A DNA stretch of 64,000 nucleotides from Hyphomicrobiales bacterium. Its GTDB lineage: Bacteria > Pseudomonadota > Alphaproteobacteria > Rhizobiales > Rhizobiaceae. The DNA is taken from NCBI GenBank assembly GCA_900471515.1, contig UCFC01000010.1, positions 186,001-250,000 on the forward strand. The letters are read 5' to 3'. Made by a program: the position numbers and the translations under genes. The notes beneath the pieces are model-generated. The model made no database searches. It saw nothing but the letters and a program-made list of their open reading frames with translations, and was not told the DNA's origin. How positions within the stretch are numbered: position 1 is the first letter of the stretch; every line of letters begins with the position of its first letter. Below, in pieces: positions 45,480 to 55,017 of this stretch.

Positions 45480-46088
45480 TTAGGCATAATCTGCAAAGAA
45501 CTTGCCGATCGCATCTATTTCATTCGGCCGGATATCATGACCGCCCGGATGCCATTCCAACAGCGCATCGGCCTTCTGGGCCTCGAAATAGCGGAAGAGC
45601 GCTTCCGTCAGCGCAACCGGCGAGATCGGATCGCGCTGGCCTGCCGTAATCAGCACCCGTCGTTCCCGGAGATCGGGATTGGCGCGCGGGTGAAAGGGGA
45701 TAAGCGGATGGAGCAGCGCCGCCGCATCGAACAGACCCTTTTCGATGAGCACATTCGCCAGAATGTTGGCGCCATTCGAAAAGCCCAGCCCGAGGATTTT
45801 GGAGGCGCCGTGCGCTACCGCCAGATCCTGGACATAGCGCGCCATCTTTGCAGTCGCCCGCGCGAGGTCGTCCATGTCATAGACCCCCTCCCCCGTGCGC
45901 TTGAAGAACCGTGCCGCTCCGTATTCGGAGACATCGCCGCGCGGCGAAACGACCGTTGCGTCCGGCAGCAATCGGCTGCCGAAATCAAAGAACTGGTTCT
46001 CGTCCCCGCCTGTGCCATGAAGCACGAAGAGGATAGGTTTCCCCGGTGCGCCGGCACGCAGCCGGTGCACATAGTGATTGTCGGTCAT
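45480..46088 (-). CDS. alpha/beta hydrolase, phospholipase/carboxylesterase family
   Basis: 202 residues with GGCAGGACG before the ATG. The nucleophile elbow is LGLGFSNGANI (Ser in G-F-S-N-G). Asp in AGQRDPISPV and His in PGGHDI complete the triad; the oxyanion loop is LFVLHGTGGDE. Related to carboxylesterase YpfH and PlaC-like enzymes. It lies 14 bases after the VOC dioxygenase gene, an association seen in other alphaproteobacteria, so they are probably co-transcribed. Confidence 0.87.
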   Translation of the reverse strand: MTDNHYVHRLRAGAPGKPILFVLHGTGGDENQFFDFGSRLLPDATVVSPRGDVSEYGAARFFKRTGEGVYDMDDLARATAKMARYVQDLAVAHGASKILGLGFSNGANILANVLIEKGLFDAAALLHPLIPFHPRANPDLRERRVLITAGQRDPISPVALTEALFRYFEAQKADALLEWHPGGHDIRPNEIDAIGKFFADYA

Positions 46089-46102
46089 CGTCCTGCCTCC
46101 GT

Positions 46103-47035
46103 CTAGGCTTCCAGCGGCTGCAGATGCTGCTCGAGGAGCGCGCGCAGATGGGCGTGCTGCTGCGGCAGCTTGAGCGCTTCGCCGAGGTGAGCCGTATCCT
46201 CATCGCGGTCGAAGCCGGGTTCGTTGGTGGCGACCTCGAACAATACGCCGCCGGGCGTGCGGAAATAGATCGCCCAGAAATAATCGCGATCGATGACCGG
46301 TGTTACCTGATAGCCCGTATCCATCAGCGCCTTGCGCACTTCGAGCTGCTTTTCGCGGTTTTCAACGGCGAAGGCGACATGGTGGACGGAACCGGCACCC
46401 GGGAGCGCGCGGGCAATGTTCGGCATGGTTTCGAGATCGATGAGATGCGCACCGTTGCCGCCGGGAATGACGAGACGCTTGACGCCGTCATGCTCTTCCT
46501 GAACCTCATAGCCCATGAACTTCAGAAGTTCGGACGTGGCGCCATCATCCCTCAGCCGCAAGGCAACGGAATGGAAGCCCCGGATGGCGTGATCCTCGCG
46601 GACGCCGCCATGCGTCCAGGGAGCGCGGGCGTCGTCCCTGGTCTCGACGAGCGCGAAGCCGTCGCCATCCGGGCCGGCAAAATTCAGGCGCTTTTCGCCA
46701 AAGGATTCTTCCGTCTTCAGGCCGGCGACGTCGAGCTTGGCCAGGCGATCACTCCAGAAGCCGAGCGAGCCCTGCGGAACCGAGTAGACCGTGGTACCGA
46801 CTTCGCCGGTGCCCGGACGCCCCTGCGGCATCTTCGGGAACGGGAAGTAGGTCATGATCGTGCCAGGGGAGCCGGTTTCGTCACCGTAATAGAGGTGATA
46901 GACGTCGGGAGCGTCGAAATTGACGGTCTTCTTGACGCGGCGCAGGCCAAGCGCATTGGTGAAGAACTGGTTGTTGGTCCGGGCGTCCTCCGCCATCGAT
47001 GTGACGTGGTGCAGACCCTTGATCTGATCGAGCAT
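46103..47035 (-). CDS. VOC-family ring-cleaving dioxygenase-like protein
   Basis: 310 residues from ATG 47035, with AAAGGGG upstream; the frame stays open to 47188 without a good start. Two vicinal-oxygen-chelate halves: GLHHVTSMAEDARTNNQFFT and GFHSVALRLRDD, with VHHVAFAVENRE and GGVLFEVATNEPGF supplying His and Glu metal ligands. Resembles LinE/PcpA-like quinol or catechol dioxygenases or glyoxalase relatives. Co-transcribed with the hydrolase; substrate unknown. Confidence 0.87.
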   Translation of the reverse strand: MLDQIKGLHHVTSMAEDARTNNQFFTNALGLRRVKKTVNFDAPDVYHLYYGDETGSPGTIMTYFPFPKMPQGRPGTGEVGTTVYSVPQGSLGFWSDRLAKLDVAGLKTEESFGEKRLNFAGPDGDGFALVETRDDARAPWTHGGVREDHAIRGFHSVALRLRDDGATSELLKFMGYEVQEEHDGVKRLVIPGGNGAHLIDLETMPNIARALPGAGSVHHVAFAVENREKQLEVRKALMDTGYQVTPVIDRDYFWAIYFRTPGGVLFEVATNEPGFDRDEDTAHLGEALKLPQQHAHLRALLEQHLQPLEA

Positions 47036-47163
47036 TTGAGACCCCTTTCTGCCCGCATCGGCGGGCTTTCGATAGGCCATAGATGAGCCTTTCGGGCCGG
47101 TTCTGATAGTCCGGCAAGTCGACACGCATTGTCTCCATTTTGTGAACGACCGCGCCGGAGCGT

Positions 47164-47856
47164 TCAAGGATTGGCGGGAAGTTGCCAATCGATGGGTTCA
47201 CGTCCATGCGACTGCAGAAACGCATTCGCCTTAGAGAAATGTCGGGAGCCGAAAAAACCGTTATGGGCCGAAAGCGGCGACGGATGCGGCGCCTTCAGGA
47301 CGAGATGACGCCTTGCGTCAACAAAAGCGGCCTTCTTCTGCGCGTAGGAACCCCAGAGCATGAAAACTGCCGCTTCGCACTCATCGTTCACCTTGCGGAT
47401 AACGGCGTCGGTGAACCGTTCCCAGCCCTTGCCCTGGTGCGAGGCGGCCTGCGCCTCTTCCACCGTCAGCACGCTGTTGAGCAATAGCACGCCCTGCCTG
47501 GCCCAATGTTCCAGGAAGCCATGCCGCGCCGGCGGGATGCCGAGGTCCGTCTCCATTTCCTTGTAAATGTTGACGAGTGATGGTGGAATGCGCACGCCCG
47601 GCCGGACGCTGAAACACAAGCCATGTGCCTGCCCCACGCCGTGATAGGGATCCTGCCCGAGGATCACGACTTTGACTTTCGCAAGCGGGGTCAGGTCGAG
47701 GGCGCGAAAATATTCGCTGCCCTTGGGGAAAATCCGGCGGCCGAGTTCCTTCTGCTCCAGCAGGAAGGTCTTGAGCTGCTGCATGTAGGGACTTGCGAAC
47801 TCGCCGGCGAGAGCCGCCTTCCAGCTCGCTTCTAGAGTGACTGACGTCTCGCTCAC
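47164..47856 (-). CDS. ung: uracil-DNA glycosylase
   Basis: 230 residues from GTG 47856, with GGAGGT seven to eight bases upstream. Family 1 UDG motifs: [13 protein letters not shown] at 67-79 (catalytic Asp69) and [14 protein letters not shown] with the catalytic His. [10 protein letters not shown] and WGSYAQKK are also typical. Removes uracil from DNA in base excision repair. Length is normal for the family. Confidence 0.95.
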   Translation of the reverse strand: MSETSVTLEASWKAALAGEFASPYMQQLKTFLLEQKELGRRIFPKGSEYFRALDLTPLAKVKVVILGQDPYHGVGQAHGLCFSVRPGVRIPPSLVNIYKEMETDLGIPPARHGFLEHWARQGVLLLNSVLTVEEAQAASHQGKGWERFTDAVIRKVNDECEAAVFMLWGSYAQKKAAFVDARRHLVLKAPHPSPLSAHNGFFGSRHFSKANAFLQSHGREPIDWQLPANP

Positions 47857-48145
47857 GACGCAAACCTCCGGGATCAACACAGCTGATGTAGATCAGCCGT
47901 TCTAGCAAAAATGCCTGAACCCGCAATACGCAACTGTGACGGCAGATATTTCTATCTCGCAAAGGCGAACAACTGTCATAAATCGGAAATTTATTAATAT
48001 TAGCAAAATCTCTAGCAACAATACTGAAATGATGGCAATACTTCGCTTATGCCGTCCGCCGGTTTAACTATGTCCTGATTTTTGCTGTTTACCCAAGCAA
48101 ATCAGCACAGTAGAAACGGTTGTTCACAGCGCGAGGGTGTTTCGC

Positions 48146-49570
48146 ATGAAGTTTGGGACAAGCGGCCTTCGTGGTCTGTCGGCGGATCTCAAAGGGCGCC
48201 CGTCGGCGCTCTATGCAACGGCTTTCGGCAGGCATTTGCTGCAGAGCAAGAAGGTGGATGCAGGCGATGTCGTTCTGATCGGACGCGACTACCGCGATTC
48301 CAGCCCAGAGATTGCGGCCAATTGTGCCGGCGCACTGGCAAGCCTCGGCTTCAAGATTCTCGACTGCGGCACCGTCCCGACACCGGCTCTCGCGCTTTAT
48401 GGCCTCGAAAGAAAGGCCGCTTGCCTGATGATAACGGGTTCGCACATTCCCGCGGACCGCAACGGCATCAAATTCTATAGTCCTGACGGTGAGATCGACA
48501 AGGCCGACGAAGCCGCCATTACCCGCCTGGCAGCCGAAATCGAGGCCTCGGGAGAAACAGTAAACTATGCGTCCACGGCCGCGGAGGATCATTCTGCACC
48601 GTGCCGTCAACTCTTCTTCGAGCGCAATAGCACCCTTTTGCCTGAGGCCGCCTTCGCCGGCATGAAGATCGGCGTCTATCAGCACAGCACGGTGGCACGC
48701 GACCTGATGGTCGATATTCTCGCCCACTATGGCGCCGAGGTTGTCGCCCTCGGTCGGTCCGAAACCTTTATTCCCGTCGATACCGAAGCCGTCTCCGAAG
48801 AGACGATTGCCCTTCTGAAAAGCTGGGCCTCGACGCATGGCCTCGACGCGATTGTTTCCACCGATGGCGATGGAGACCGCCCCCTGGTGGCCGACGAGAC
48901 CGGAATACCGCTGCGCGGCGATCTTCTCGGGTTGATCGCGGCCAACTTCCTGGGCGCCGGCACTGTCGTGACGCCGGTGACGTCCAATTCCGGCATCGAG
49001 GCAGCCGGGCCATTCAGCGTCATTCGCACCCGAGTCGGCTCCCCTTTCGTGATTGCCGGCATGGAAGAAGCGGTTGCCGCCGGCAAGGATCTCGTTATGG
49101 GCTTCGAGGCGAATGGCGGATTGCTGACAGCAACGTCGTTCGACATCAATGGCCGCAGCATGCGTGCCTTGCCGACACGTGATTGCTTCCTGCCGATGCT
49201 GGCAACACTCTCGCTGGCAGCAATCCGCAAGGCGCCGCTTTCGGCTGTTGCGGCTTCCTACAAGCTGCCCTTCGCAGCCGCAGACCGTCTCGAGAATTTC
49301 CCGGTCGAAACCAGCGCAGCCTTGATGGCCTACCTGCGCGCCTCCGACGCCAATCTCGCGGAATTCCTGCAGCCCATCGGCACCATCGGTTCGAAAAGCG
49401 ATATTGATGGCCTGCGCATCACGCTACGCGATGGCCGCATCATCCATTTGCGCCCTTCCGGCAATGCACCGGAAATGCGCTGTTACGTTGAAGCTGAAAA
49501 TGAGGCAGCCGCCTTGCAACTCCTGAATGCGGGATTGACCCGAATTAAGCACTGGGCAGAAGCCCGGTAA
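48146..49570 (+). CDS. manB: phosphomannomutase/phosphoglucomutase (ManB type)
   Basis: 474 residues from ATG 48146, with GAGGG eight bases upstream. Phosphohexomutase features: GTSGLRG at the N terminus, active-site loop TGSHIPADRNGIK (phosphoserine Ser99), metal loop DGDGDR (240-245), sugar loop GFEANGG and phosphate site RPSGNAPEMR. Converts mannose-6-P to mannose-1-P, feeding the ManC reaction encoded 43 bases downstream. The family usually has TASHNP at the active loop; TGSHIP is a variant. Confidence 0.92.
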   Translation: MKFGTSGLRGLSADLKGRPSALYATAFGRHLLQSKKVDAGDVVLIGRDYRDSSPEIAANCAGALASLGFKILDCGTVPTPALALYGLERKAACLMITGSHIPADRNGIKFYSPDGEIDKADEAAITRLAAEIEASGETVNYASTAAEDHSAPCRQLFFERNSTLLPEAAFAGMKIGVYQHSTVARDLMVDILAHYGAEVVALGRSETFIPVDTEAVSEETIALLKSWASTHGLDAIVSTDGDGDRPLVADETGIPLRGDLLGLIAANFLGAGTVVTPVTSNSGIEAAGPFSVIRTRVGSPFVIAGMEEAVAAGKDLVMGFEANGGLLTATSFDINGRSMRALPTRDCFLPMLATLSLAAIRKAPLSAVAASYKLPFAAADRLENFPVETSAALMAYLRASDANLAEFLQPIGTIGSKSDIDGLRITLRDGRIIHLRPSGNAPEMRCYVEAENEAAALQLLNAGLTRIKHWAEAR

Positions 49571-49613
49571 GCATGCGACAAATCTGGCCGTTCATTTCGA
49601 GGAAAAACACCCC

Positions 49614-51041
49614 ATGACACAGAAAATCGTCCCCGTCATCATGGCCGGCGGCAAGGGCACGCGCCTGTGGCCGCTCTCGCGCGCAACCGCGCCGAAGCAA
49701 TTCATTCAGTTCGTCGGGGACAAGACGCTGTTTCAGGAAACCCTGGCCCGCGTCGCCGACCCGGCGCTTTACGAGGCGCCCATCGTCGTAACGAACGAGG
49801 ACTTTCGCTTCCTCGTTGCAGAACAGGCCCGCGAACTCGAAATTCCGCTCACCGCGGTTCTGCTGGAGCCTGTTGCCCGCAACACCGCTGCAGCAGTGGC
49901 AGCGGCCGCAACCCTGGTTTCCGAAAAATTCGGCAAGGACGCCATCATGCAGATGCTGGCTTCCGACCATGAAATCGTTGCCGACGAAGTCTATTTCGAC
50001 GCCATCAATACCGCGCGGAATGCCGCGGCCAAAGGTAAACTCGTGACCTTCGGCATCACGCCGACCGAGCCGGCCACCGGTTATGGCTACATAGAAATCG
50101 GCAAGCAGCTTTCAGGCGGCGCGCATGAGGCCAAGCGCTTCGTCGAAAAACCGGTTCGCGAAAAGGCCGAGGAAATGCTGGCAACCGGCGGTTTCTACTG
50201 GAATTCCGGTATATTCATGTTCCCGGTCGCCGAACTGCTTTCGGAAATGCAGGACTTTGCACCGGATGTTCTGAAGGCGGCCAGCAAGGCTGTTTCCAAA
50301 GCAACGCGTGATCTGGACTTCACGCGTCTCGATGCCGAACAATTCGCAAAAAGCCCGGATATCTCCATCGACTACGCAATCATGGAAAAAACTTCCAAAG
50401 CGGCGGTCGTTCCCTCCGCCTTCAAGTGGTCGGATCTGGGCAGCTGGGATGCCATATGGAAAACCGGCACCCAGGATGAAAACGGCAACATTGCCGCCGC
50501 CAACACGACTGTGGTCAACACCCGCAACTCCCTCGTCATGACCCATGGCGTGCATCTCGCCGTACAGGGCATGGACAATGTTGCGGTCATTGCCAGCGAA
50601 GACGCCGTCTATGTCGGCCCGCTAACGGAAAGCCAGCAGGTGGGCAGCCTCGTCAAGCTGCTGGCCGGCCAGAAGAAGACATCGAAGCTGACGGAGACGC
50701 ATCCGACCTCCTATCGCCCGTGGGGAGGTTACACCTCGATCTTCAATGGCGATCGTTTCCAGGTGAAGCGCATCTTCGTGACGCCCGGCAAGAAACTGTC
50801 GCTGCAGAAACACCATCACCGCTCCGAGCACTGGATCGTCGTAAAGGGAACGGCCGAAGTTACGATCGGCGACAATGTGCAGATGCTGCGTGAAAACGAG
50901 TCGGTCTACATCCCGCTCGGCGAGGTTCATCGTCTCGCAAATCCTGGCAAGATCCTGCTGGAACTCATCGAGGTTCAGACCGGTTCCTACCTCGGCGAAG
51001 ACGATATCATTCGCATCGTCGACGAGTTCGGCCGAAGCTGA
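49614..51041 (+). CDS. manC: mannose-1-phosphate guanylyltransferase / mannose-6-P isomerase (ManC/AlgA type)
   Basis: 475 residues. Nucleotidyl transferase motif MAGGKGTRLWPLSR at 10-23, FVEKPVREKAEEM and IDYAIMEKTS in the middle, and the C-terminal cupin-type isomerase QKHHHRSEHWIVVKG. The bifunctional length fits AlgA/RfbM. Makes GDP-mannose from mannose-1-P and GTP, and fructose-6-P to mannose-6-P. Follows manB in an apparent operon. Confidence 0.95.
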   Translation: MTQKIVPVIMAGGKGTRLWPLSRATAPKQFIQFVGDKTLFQETLARVADPALYEAPIVVTNEDFRFLVAEQARELEIPLTAVLLEPVARNTAAAVAAAATLVSEKFGKDAIMQMLASDHEIVADEVYFDAINTARNAAAKGKLVTFGITPTEPATGYGYIEIGKQLSGGAHEAKRFVEKPVREKAEEMLATGGFYWNSGIFMFPVAELLSEMQDFAPDVLKAASKAVSKATRDLDFTRLDAEQFAKSPDISIDYAIMEKTSKAAVVPSAFKWSDLGSWDAIWKTGTQDENGNIAAANTTVVNTRNSLVMTHGVHLAVQGMDNVAVIASEDAVYVGPLTESQQVGSLVKLLAGQKKTSKLTETHPTSYRPWGGYTSIFNGDRFQVKRIFVTPGKKLSLQKHHHRSEHWIVVKGTAEVTIGDNVQMLRENESVYIPLGEVHRLANPGKILLELIEVQTGSYLGEDDIIRIVDEFGRS

Positions 51042-51094
51042 GCCTACGCTTTTTGGCAGTCTTGATCTTGAGTTTACGCCCCTGTAACACGAAT

Positions 51095-51127
51095 AGCGGC
51101 CCGCCTCGACGGCGAGCCGCTGTTTTT
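51095..51127 (+). terminator. rho-independent terminator between manC and ugd
   Basis: AGCGGC (51095-51100) pairs with GCCGCT (51116-51121), with further pairing inside, followed by GTTTTT. It sits 54 bases after the manC stop and just upstream of ugd, so ugd probably has its own promoter or is read through. Confidence 0.75.
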
Positions 51128-51145
51128 GTCGAATGAGGTTATCCT

Positions 51146-52462
51146 ATGCGCATTGTGATGATTGGCTCGGGCTATGTCGGTCTCGTCTCGGGCGCCTGCT
51201 TTGCGGACTTCGGCCACCACGTAACCTGTGTCGATAAATCAGAATCCAGAATCAATGCTCTCGAAGCGGGTGAAGTGCCCATCTTCGAACCCGGGCTCGA
51301 AGCTATCATTCAACAGAACCGCAGTGCCGGGCGTCTCGATTTCTCGAAGAACCTTGCGCCTTCCGTTGGGGAAGCGGATGTCGTCTTCATTGCCGTCGGT
51401 ACACCCTCTCGGCGTGGAGATGGCCACGCAGATCTGACCTATGTCTACGCTGCAGCGCGCGAGATTGCCGCCGCCGTCAAGGGCTTCACGGTTGTCGTTA
51501 CGAAATCCACTGTCCCTGTCGGCACAGGCGACGAAATCGAGCGCATCTTTCGCGAGGAATTCCGGGAAAAAGACGTCGTCGTCGTGTCCAATCCGGAGTT
51601 CCTGCGTGAAGGCGCGGCGATTGCCGATTTCAAGCGCCCCGATCGCATCGTCGTTGGCACGGAAGACCCACGCGCCATCGAGGTTATGCGGGAGGTCTAT
51701 CGCCCACTTTATCTCAACGAAGCGCCGCTTTATTTCTGCGAGCGCCGCACGTCCGAGCTCATCAAATACGCTGCGAACGCCTTTCTCGCGATGAAAATCA
51801 CTTTCATCAACGAGATCGCCGACCTGTCTGAAAAAATCGGCGCTGATGTTCAGAAGGTCGCAAAGGGTATCGGGATGGACAAGCGTATCGGCGACAAGTT
51901 CCTGCATGCAGGTCCAGGCTACGGAGGCTCATGCTTTCCGAAGGACACACTCGCCCTCGTCAAGACGGCGCAGGACTTCGACAGCCCGATCAGGCTTATC
52001 GAGACGACCGTTGCGATTAACGACAATCGCAAACGGGCCATGGGTCGTAAGGTCATTGCTGCTTGCGATGGCGATGTACGTGGCAAAACGATTGCCGTGC
52101 TTGGCCTGACTTTCAAGCCGAACACTGATGACATGCGCGACGCACCGTCTATCACCATCATCCAAGCCCTGCTCGATGGTGGGGCAACTGTGCGCGCATA
52201 CGATCCGGAGGGCATGGACGCGGCAAGAGAAATGCTGGGACCCATCAGCTACGGCAATGACCCCTACGAAATTGCCGCTGGCGCCGATGCAATCGTCATC
52301 GTCACGGAATGGGACGAATTCCGCGCGCTGGATCTTAAGCGTCTAAAGACTATCATGAAGAGCCCGGTTATTGTCGATCTCAGAAACATCTATCCTGTAA
52401 GTGAAGTAACGAAACATGGATTTGGTTACTTTGCTATCGGCAGGAAACCCGAGAAAATCTGA
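51146..52462 (+). CDS. ugd: UDP-glucose 6-dehydrogenase
   Basis: 438 residues with GAGG about eight bases before the ATG. NAD-binding MIGSGYVGLVSG at residues 5-16, the catalytic cysteine about 263 in GYGGSCFPKDT, FLREGAAIADF and LGLTFKPNTDDMRDAPS. Oxidises UDP-glucose to UDP-glucuronate. Together with manB-manC it supplies donors that succinoglycan does not use, hinting at another polymer or LPS part. Confidence 0.95.
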   Translation: MRIVMIGSGYVGLVSGACFADFGHHVTCVDKSESRINALEAGEVPIFEPGLEAIIQQNRSAGRLDFSKNLAPSVGEADVVFIAVGTPSRRGDGHADLTYVYAAAREIAAAVKGFTVVVTKSTVPVGTGDEIERIFREEFREKDVVVVSNPEFLREGAAIADFKRPDRIVVGTEDPRAIEVMREVYRPLYLNEAPLYFCERRTSELIKYAANAFLAMKITFINEIADLSEKIGADVQKVAKGIGMDKRIGDKFLHAGPGYGGSCFPKDTLALVKTAQDFDSPIRLIETTVAINDNRKRAMGRKVIAACDGDVRGKTIAVLGLTFKPNTDDMRDAPSITIIQALLDGGATVRAYDPEGMDAAREMLGPISYGNDPYEIAAGADAIVIVTEWDEFRALDLKRLKTIMKSPVIVDLRNIYPVSEVTKHGFGYFAIGRKPEKI

Positions 52463-52825
52463 CAACTGGTAGCTGCTTCGTCGCATGAAATAGCCTCTAC
52501 CCGGGCGTGATAGCGCGTCGCCGCCAATACTTACTCCCCGTGTGGTACTCGACGCTTCGTGGCAAAGTGTCTTCCCAATATCGATGATCGACACTGCCGC
52601 TGGTAAGCTTTGGCTGATAGCGCGTCTCATTTTCCCTCAATCTCGGAAAATGTTCCGTCTCTCCGCACCTCGACTAGGGGGCTGACATACGGGACAATGC
52701 TCAACGCGTGTGAGTAAGCCCCTGCCGTTGTCACAAAAATTTCGCGCCACTTTCAAGAAACTGTCTCCTCTTCCCGCTAATCGTCGCCGTAACGGAATGC
52801 AATTTTTTTTGCAGAGGAGAAAATC
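52463..52825. other. upstream region of the ugp-like operon
   Basis: About 360 bases with no supported gene. It must carry the ugp promoter; a strong GAGGAG lies near 52817. CTGACATACGGGACAATG near 52681 only faintly recalls a Pho box and is not called as one. Confidence 0.45.
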
Positions 52826-54085
52826 GTGTCAGTTACGTTGCAGAATACGCTTGCGGCCAGCGCTGTCGCCCTGATGTCCATGGTCGGTTCGGCGCATGCC
52901 GATACGACGGTGAAATTCTGGCACAGCTTCAGCAAATCCTCCGGCGACGCACTGAACAAGATCATTGCCAATTTCGAAGCGGCCAATCCCGGCATCCATA
53001 TCGAGGGCGAGTTTGTCGGTGATTACAACGATATCGTCGCCAAGCTGCAGGCGGCCATTCCTGCCAAGCGTGCGCCCGACGCCGTCATCATGGAAGTCAC
53101 CCGCTACGGCCTCTTTGCCGACCGCGGCGCACTGATCGACCTCACGCCCTATTTCAATGCCGACCCGCTGAAGGACGACCTTTACGACTACGCACGTGAA
53201 GTCGGCGTCTACAACGGCAAGAACTATATCGTCCCGTTCAATTCCTCCACGCCGGTCCTCTACTACAACAAGGACATCCTGACGCGCGCCGGCTTCACGA
53301 CGGAACCATCGCTGAAGACTTTCGCAGATATTCTTGCTGTTTCGAAGACAATCACCGAAAAGCTCGGCTCGGAAGGCGTCACCGGCATTGCCGCTCCCGG
53401 TCAGTTCGCCCGCTGGGGTCTTGTCATGTCCAATGACAGCGAGCTGATCGATTCCAAGACCAACGATATCCTGCTCGACTCGCCGAACACGATCGAGGCC
53501 TATCAGTGGATGGCGTCGCTCGTTCACGACCAGAAGGTTGCCTCCCCCGACGGCGTTACCGATGAGGATGTCGGCCGCGACGCTTTCTATGCCGGCAAGG
53601 TCGGCATCTCGCTCAACTCGACGGGCGATTACGGCGGCGCCAAGAAGGCGCTCGGTGACAAGCTCGAAGTCCGTCCGATGCCCTGCAACAAGGTCTGCTC
53701 GGTTCCGATCGGCGGCGCTGGTATCGGCATTCTCTCGACGTCACCGAAGGACGTCCAGGATGCCGCCTACAAGTTCATCAGTTACGCGGCCTCGCCGGAA
53801 GCCAATGCGATCTGGTTTGCCGCAACCGGCTATCTGCCGATCAACAAGAAGAGCGCTGCCCAGCCGGTCGCCGCTGAAGCGCTTGCCAAGAAGCAGGGTA
53901 TCGACGTTGCCATCAAGCAGCTCGATTTCGCCCATGGCCGTGCCCGTCCGCCCGTCGTCACCTGGATGCGCACGACCGAGTACAAGATGTGGGAAGCCAT
54001 GGCTCTCGGCCAGCGCGACGTCACGGAAACGATGAAGGACTTCGCCGCGCAGACGCGCGAGGAAGCCAAGCGTTCCAGTAACTGA
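52826..54085 (+). CDS. ugpB: UgpB-like solute-binding protein
   Basis: 419 residues from GTG 52826, with GAGGAGAAAATC upstream. Signal peptide 1-25 (ending SAHAD). VKFWHSFSKSSGDALNKII and YNGKNYIVPFNSSTPVLYYN are those of UgpB-type glycerol-3-phosphate receptors, as is FAHGRARPPVVTW near the C terminus. First gene of a six-gene run with two permeases, a glycerophosphodiesterase, an ATPase and a regulator. Glycerol-3-P or a glycerophosphodiester is the likely ligand. Confidence 0.88.
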   Translation: MSVTLQNTLAASAVALMSMVGSAHADTTVKFWHSFSKSSGDALNKIIANFEAANPGIHIEGEFVGDYNDIVAKLQAAIPAKRAPDAVIMEVTRYGLFADRGALIDLTPYFNADPLKDDLYDYAREVGVYNGKNYIVPFNSSTPVLYYNKDILTRAGFTTEPSLKTFADILAVSKTITEKLGSEGVTGIAAPGQFARWGLVMSNDSELIDSKTNDILLDSPNTIEAYQWMASLVHDQKVASPDGVTDEDVGRDAFYAGKVGISLNSTGDYGGAKKALGDKLEVRPMPCNKVCSVPIGGAGIGILSTSPKDVQDAAYKFISYAASPEANAIWFAATGYLPINKKSAAQPVAAEALAKKQGIDVAIKQLDFAHGRARPPVVTWMRTTEYKMWEAMALGQRDVTETMKDFAAQTREEAKRSSN

Positions 54086-54102
54086 ACCTCTCCCTTCAGC
54101 GG

Positions 54103-54127
54103 GACGGCGGGCCTTAACCGGCCCGTC
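54103..54127 (+). terminator. intercistronic hairpin after ugpB
   Basis: GGGCC (54109-54113) pairs with GGCCC (54120-54124), extended by GAC/GTC with a bulge. It lies in the 62-base gap to the permease gene, like the hairpins after the other binding-protein gene in this window. Confidence 0.45.
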
Positions 54128-54147
54128 GGCTCAACCGTTTCGGTCCC

Positions 54148-55017
54148 ATGCTGCGCAAACTCACACCCTATCTTCTCGTTGCACCGCTGATGATCTTCAT
54201 CACGGTCTTCACCTATATTCCGGTCGTTACCAGCGTGAGCCTCAGCTTCCGGCACTGGGACTTCCTGTCGCCGACCATGCCATTCGTCGGTTTCGACAAT
54301 TACCGGCTGTTGCTGAATTCCCGCGATTTCTGGAATTCGCTGCAGGTCACGGCCGTCTTTGCGCTGATCTCAGTACCGATCCGGCTGGCGCTGGCGCTCG
54401 CCGTCGCAAGTTATCTGGTCCGCGAAACCTTGCCTTCGCGGCTGCTGCGCGGCGCGCTGTTTCTTCCCTCCGTCACCTCCACCGTCTCGATCGCCGTCGT
54501 CTTCTCCTGGGTCTTCGCCACCGATTACGGCATGGTCAATGCGGCGCTGACCTCGCTTGGCCTCGGCAAGGCGCAATGGCTGCAAGATCCGCAGCTTGCC
54601 CTCTGGGTGTTGATTGTCGTCAATACGTGGAAGCAGCTCGGCTACGATATCGTCATCTATATTGCCGGCCTGCAGGCCGTGCCGCAGGAACTCTACGATG
54701 CCGCCGCCGTCGATGGCGGCCGGCGTTTCCATGTGTTTCGCCGGGTCACCGTGCCGCTCGTCATGCCGACCACCTATTTCCTGCTCGTGATTTCCGTCAT
54801 CGAAGCCTTCCAGGTGTTCACCATCGTCAACATCATGACCCATGGCGGGCCTGCAGGCGCGACCGACATGCTGGTCAACCTGCTCTATCGTGTCGGTTTT
54901 ACCCTTTTCGATATCGGCAGAGGCTCGGCGCTCGCCGTCCTGCTCTTCATCTTCCTGATCGTACTGGCGCTGATCAAATCCTTCGTCATCGGCCGGAGGG
55001 TCCATTATGAAGCTTGA
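54148..55017 (+). CDS. ugpA: UgpA-like ABC transporter permease
   Basis: 289 residues with six membrane helices. LVAPLMIFITVFTYIPVVTSV at the N terminus, FVGFDNYRLLL, and the EAA loop LYDAAAVDGGRRFHVFRRVT. Subunit of the import channel with the next gene, which it overlaps by 11 bases. Confidence 0.9.
   Translation: MLRKLTPYLLVAPLMIFITVFTYIPVVTSVSLSFRHWDFLSPTMPFVGFDNYRLLLNSRDFWNSLQVTAVFALISVPIRLALALAVASYLVRETLPSRLLRGALFLPSVTSTVSIAVVFSWVFATDYGMVNAALTSLGLGKAQWLQDPQLALWVLIVVNTWKQLGYDIVIYIAGLQAVPQELYDAAAVDGGRRFHVFRRVTVPLVMPTTYFLLVISVIEAFQVFTIVNIMTHGGPAGATDMLVNLLYRVGFTLFDIGRGSALAVLLFIFLIVLALIKSFVIGRRVHYEA

Noticed and set aside
52679-52700. possible Pho box upstream of ugpB
   Set aside because: Only a loose match to the 7-4-7 pattern; not enough to call.
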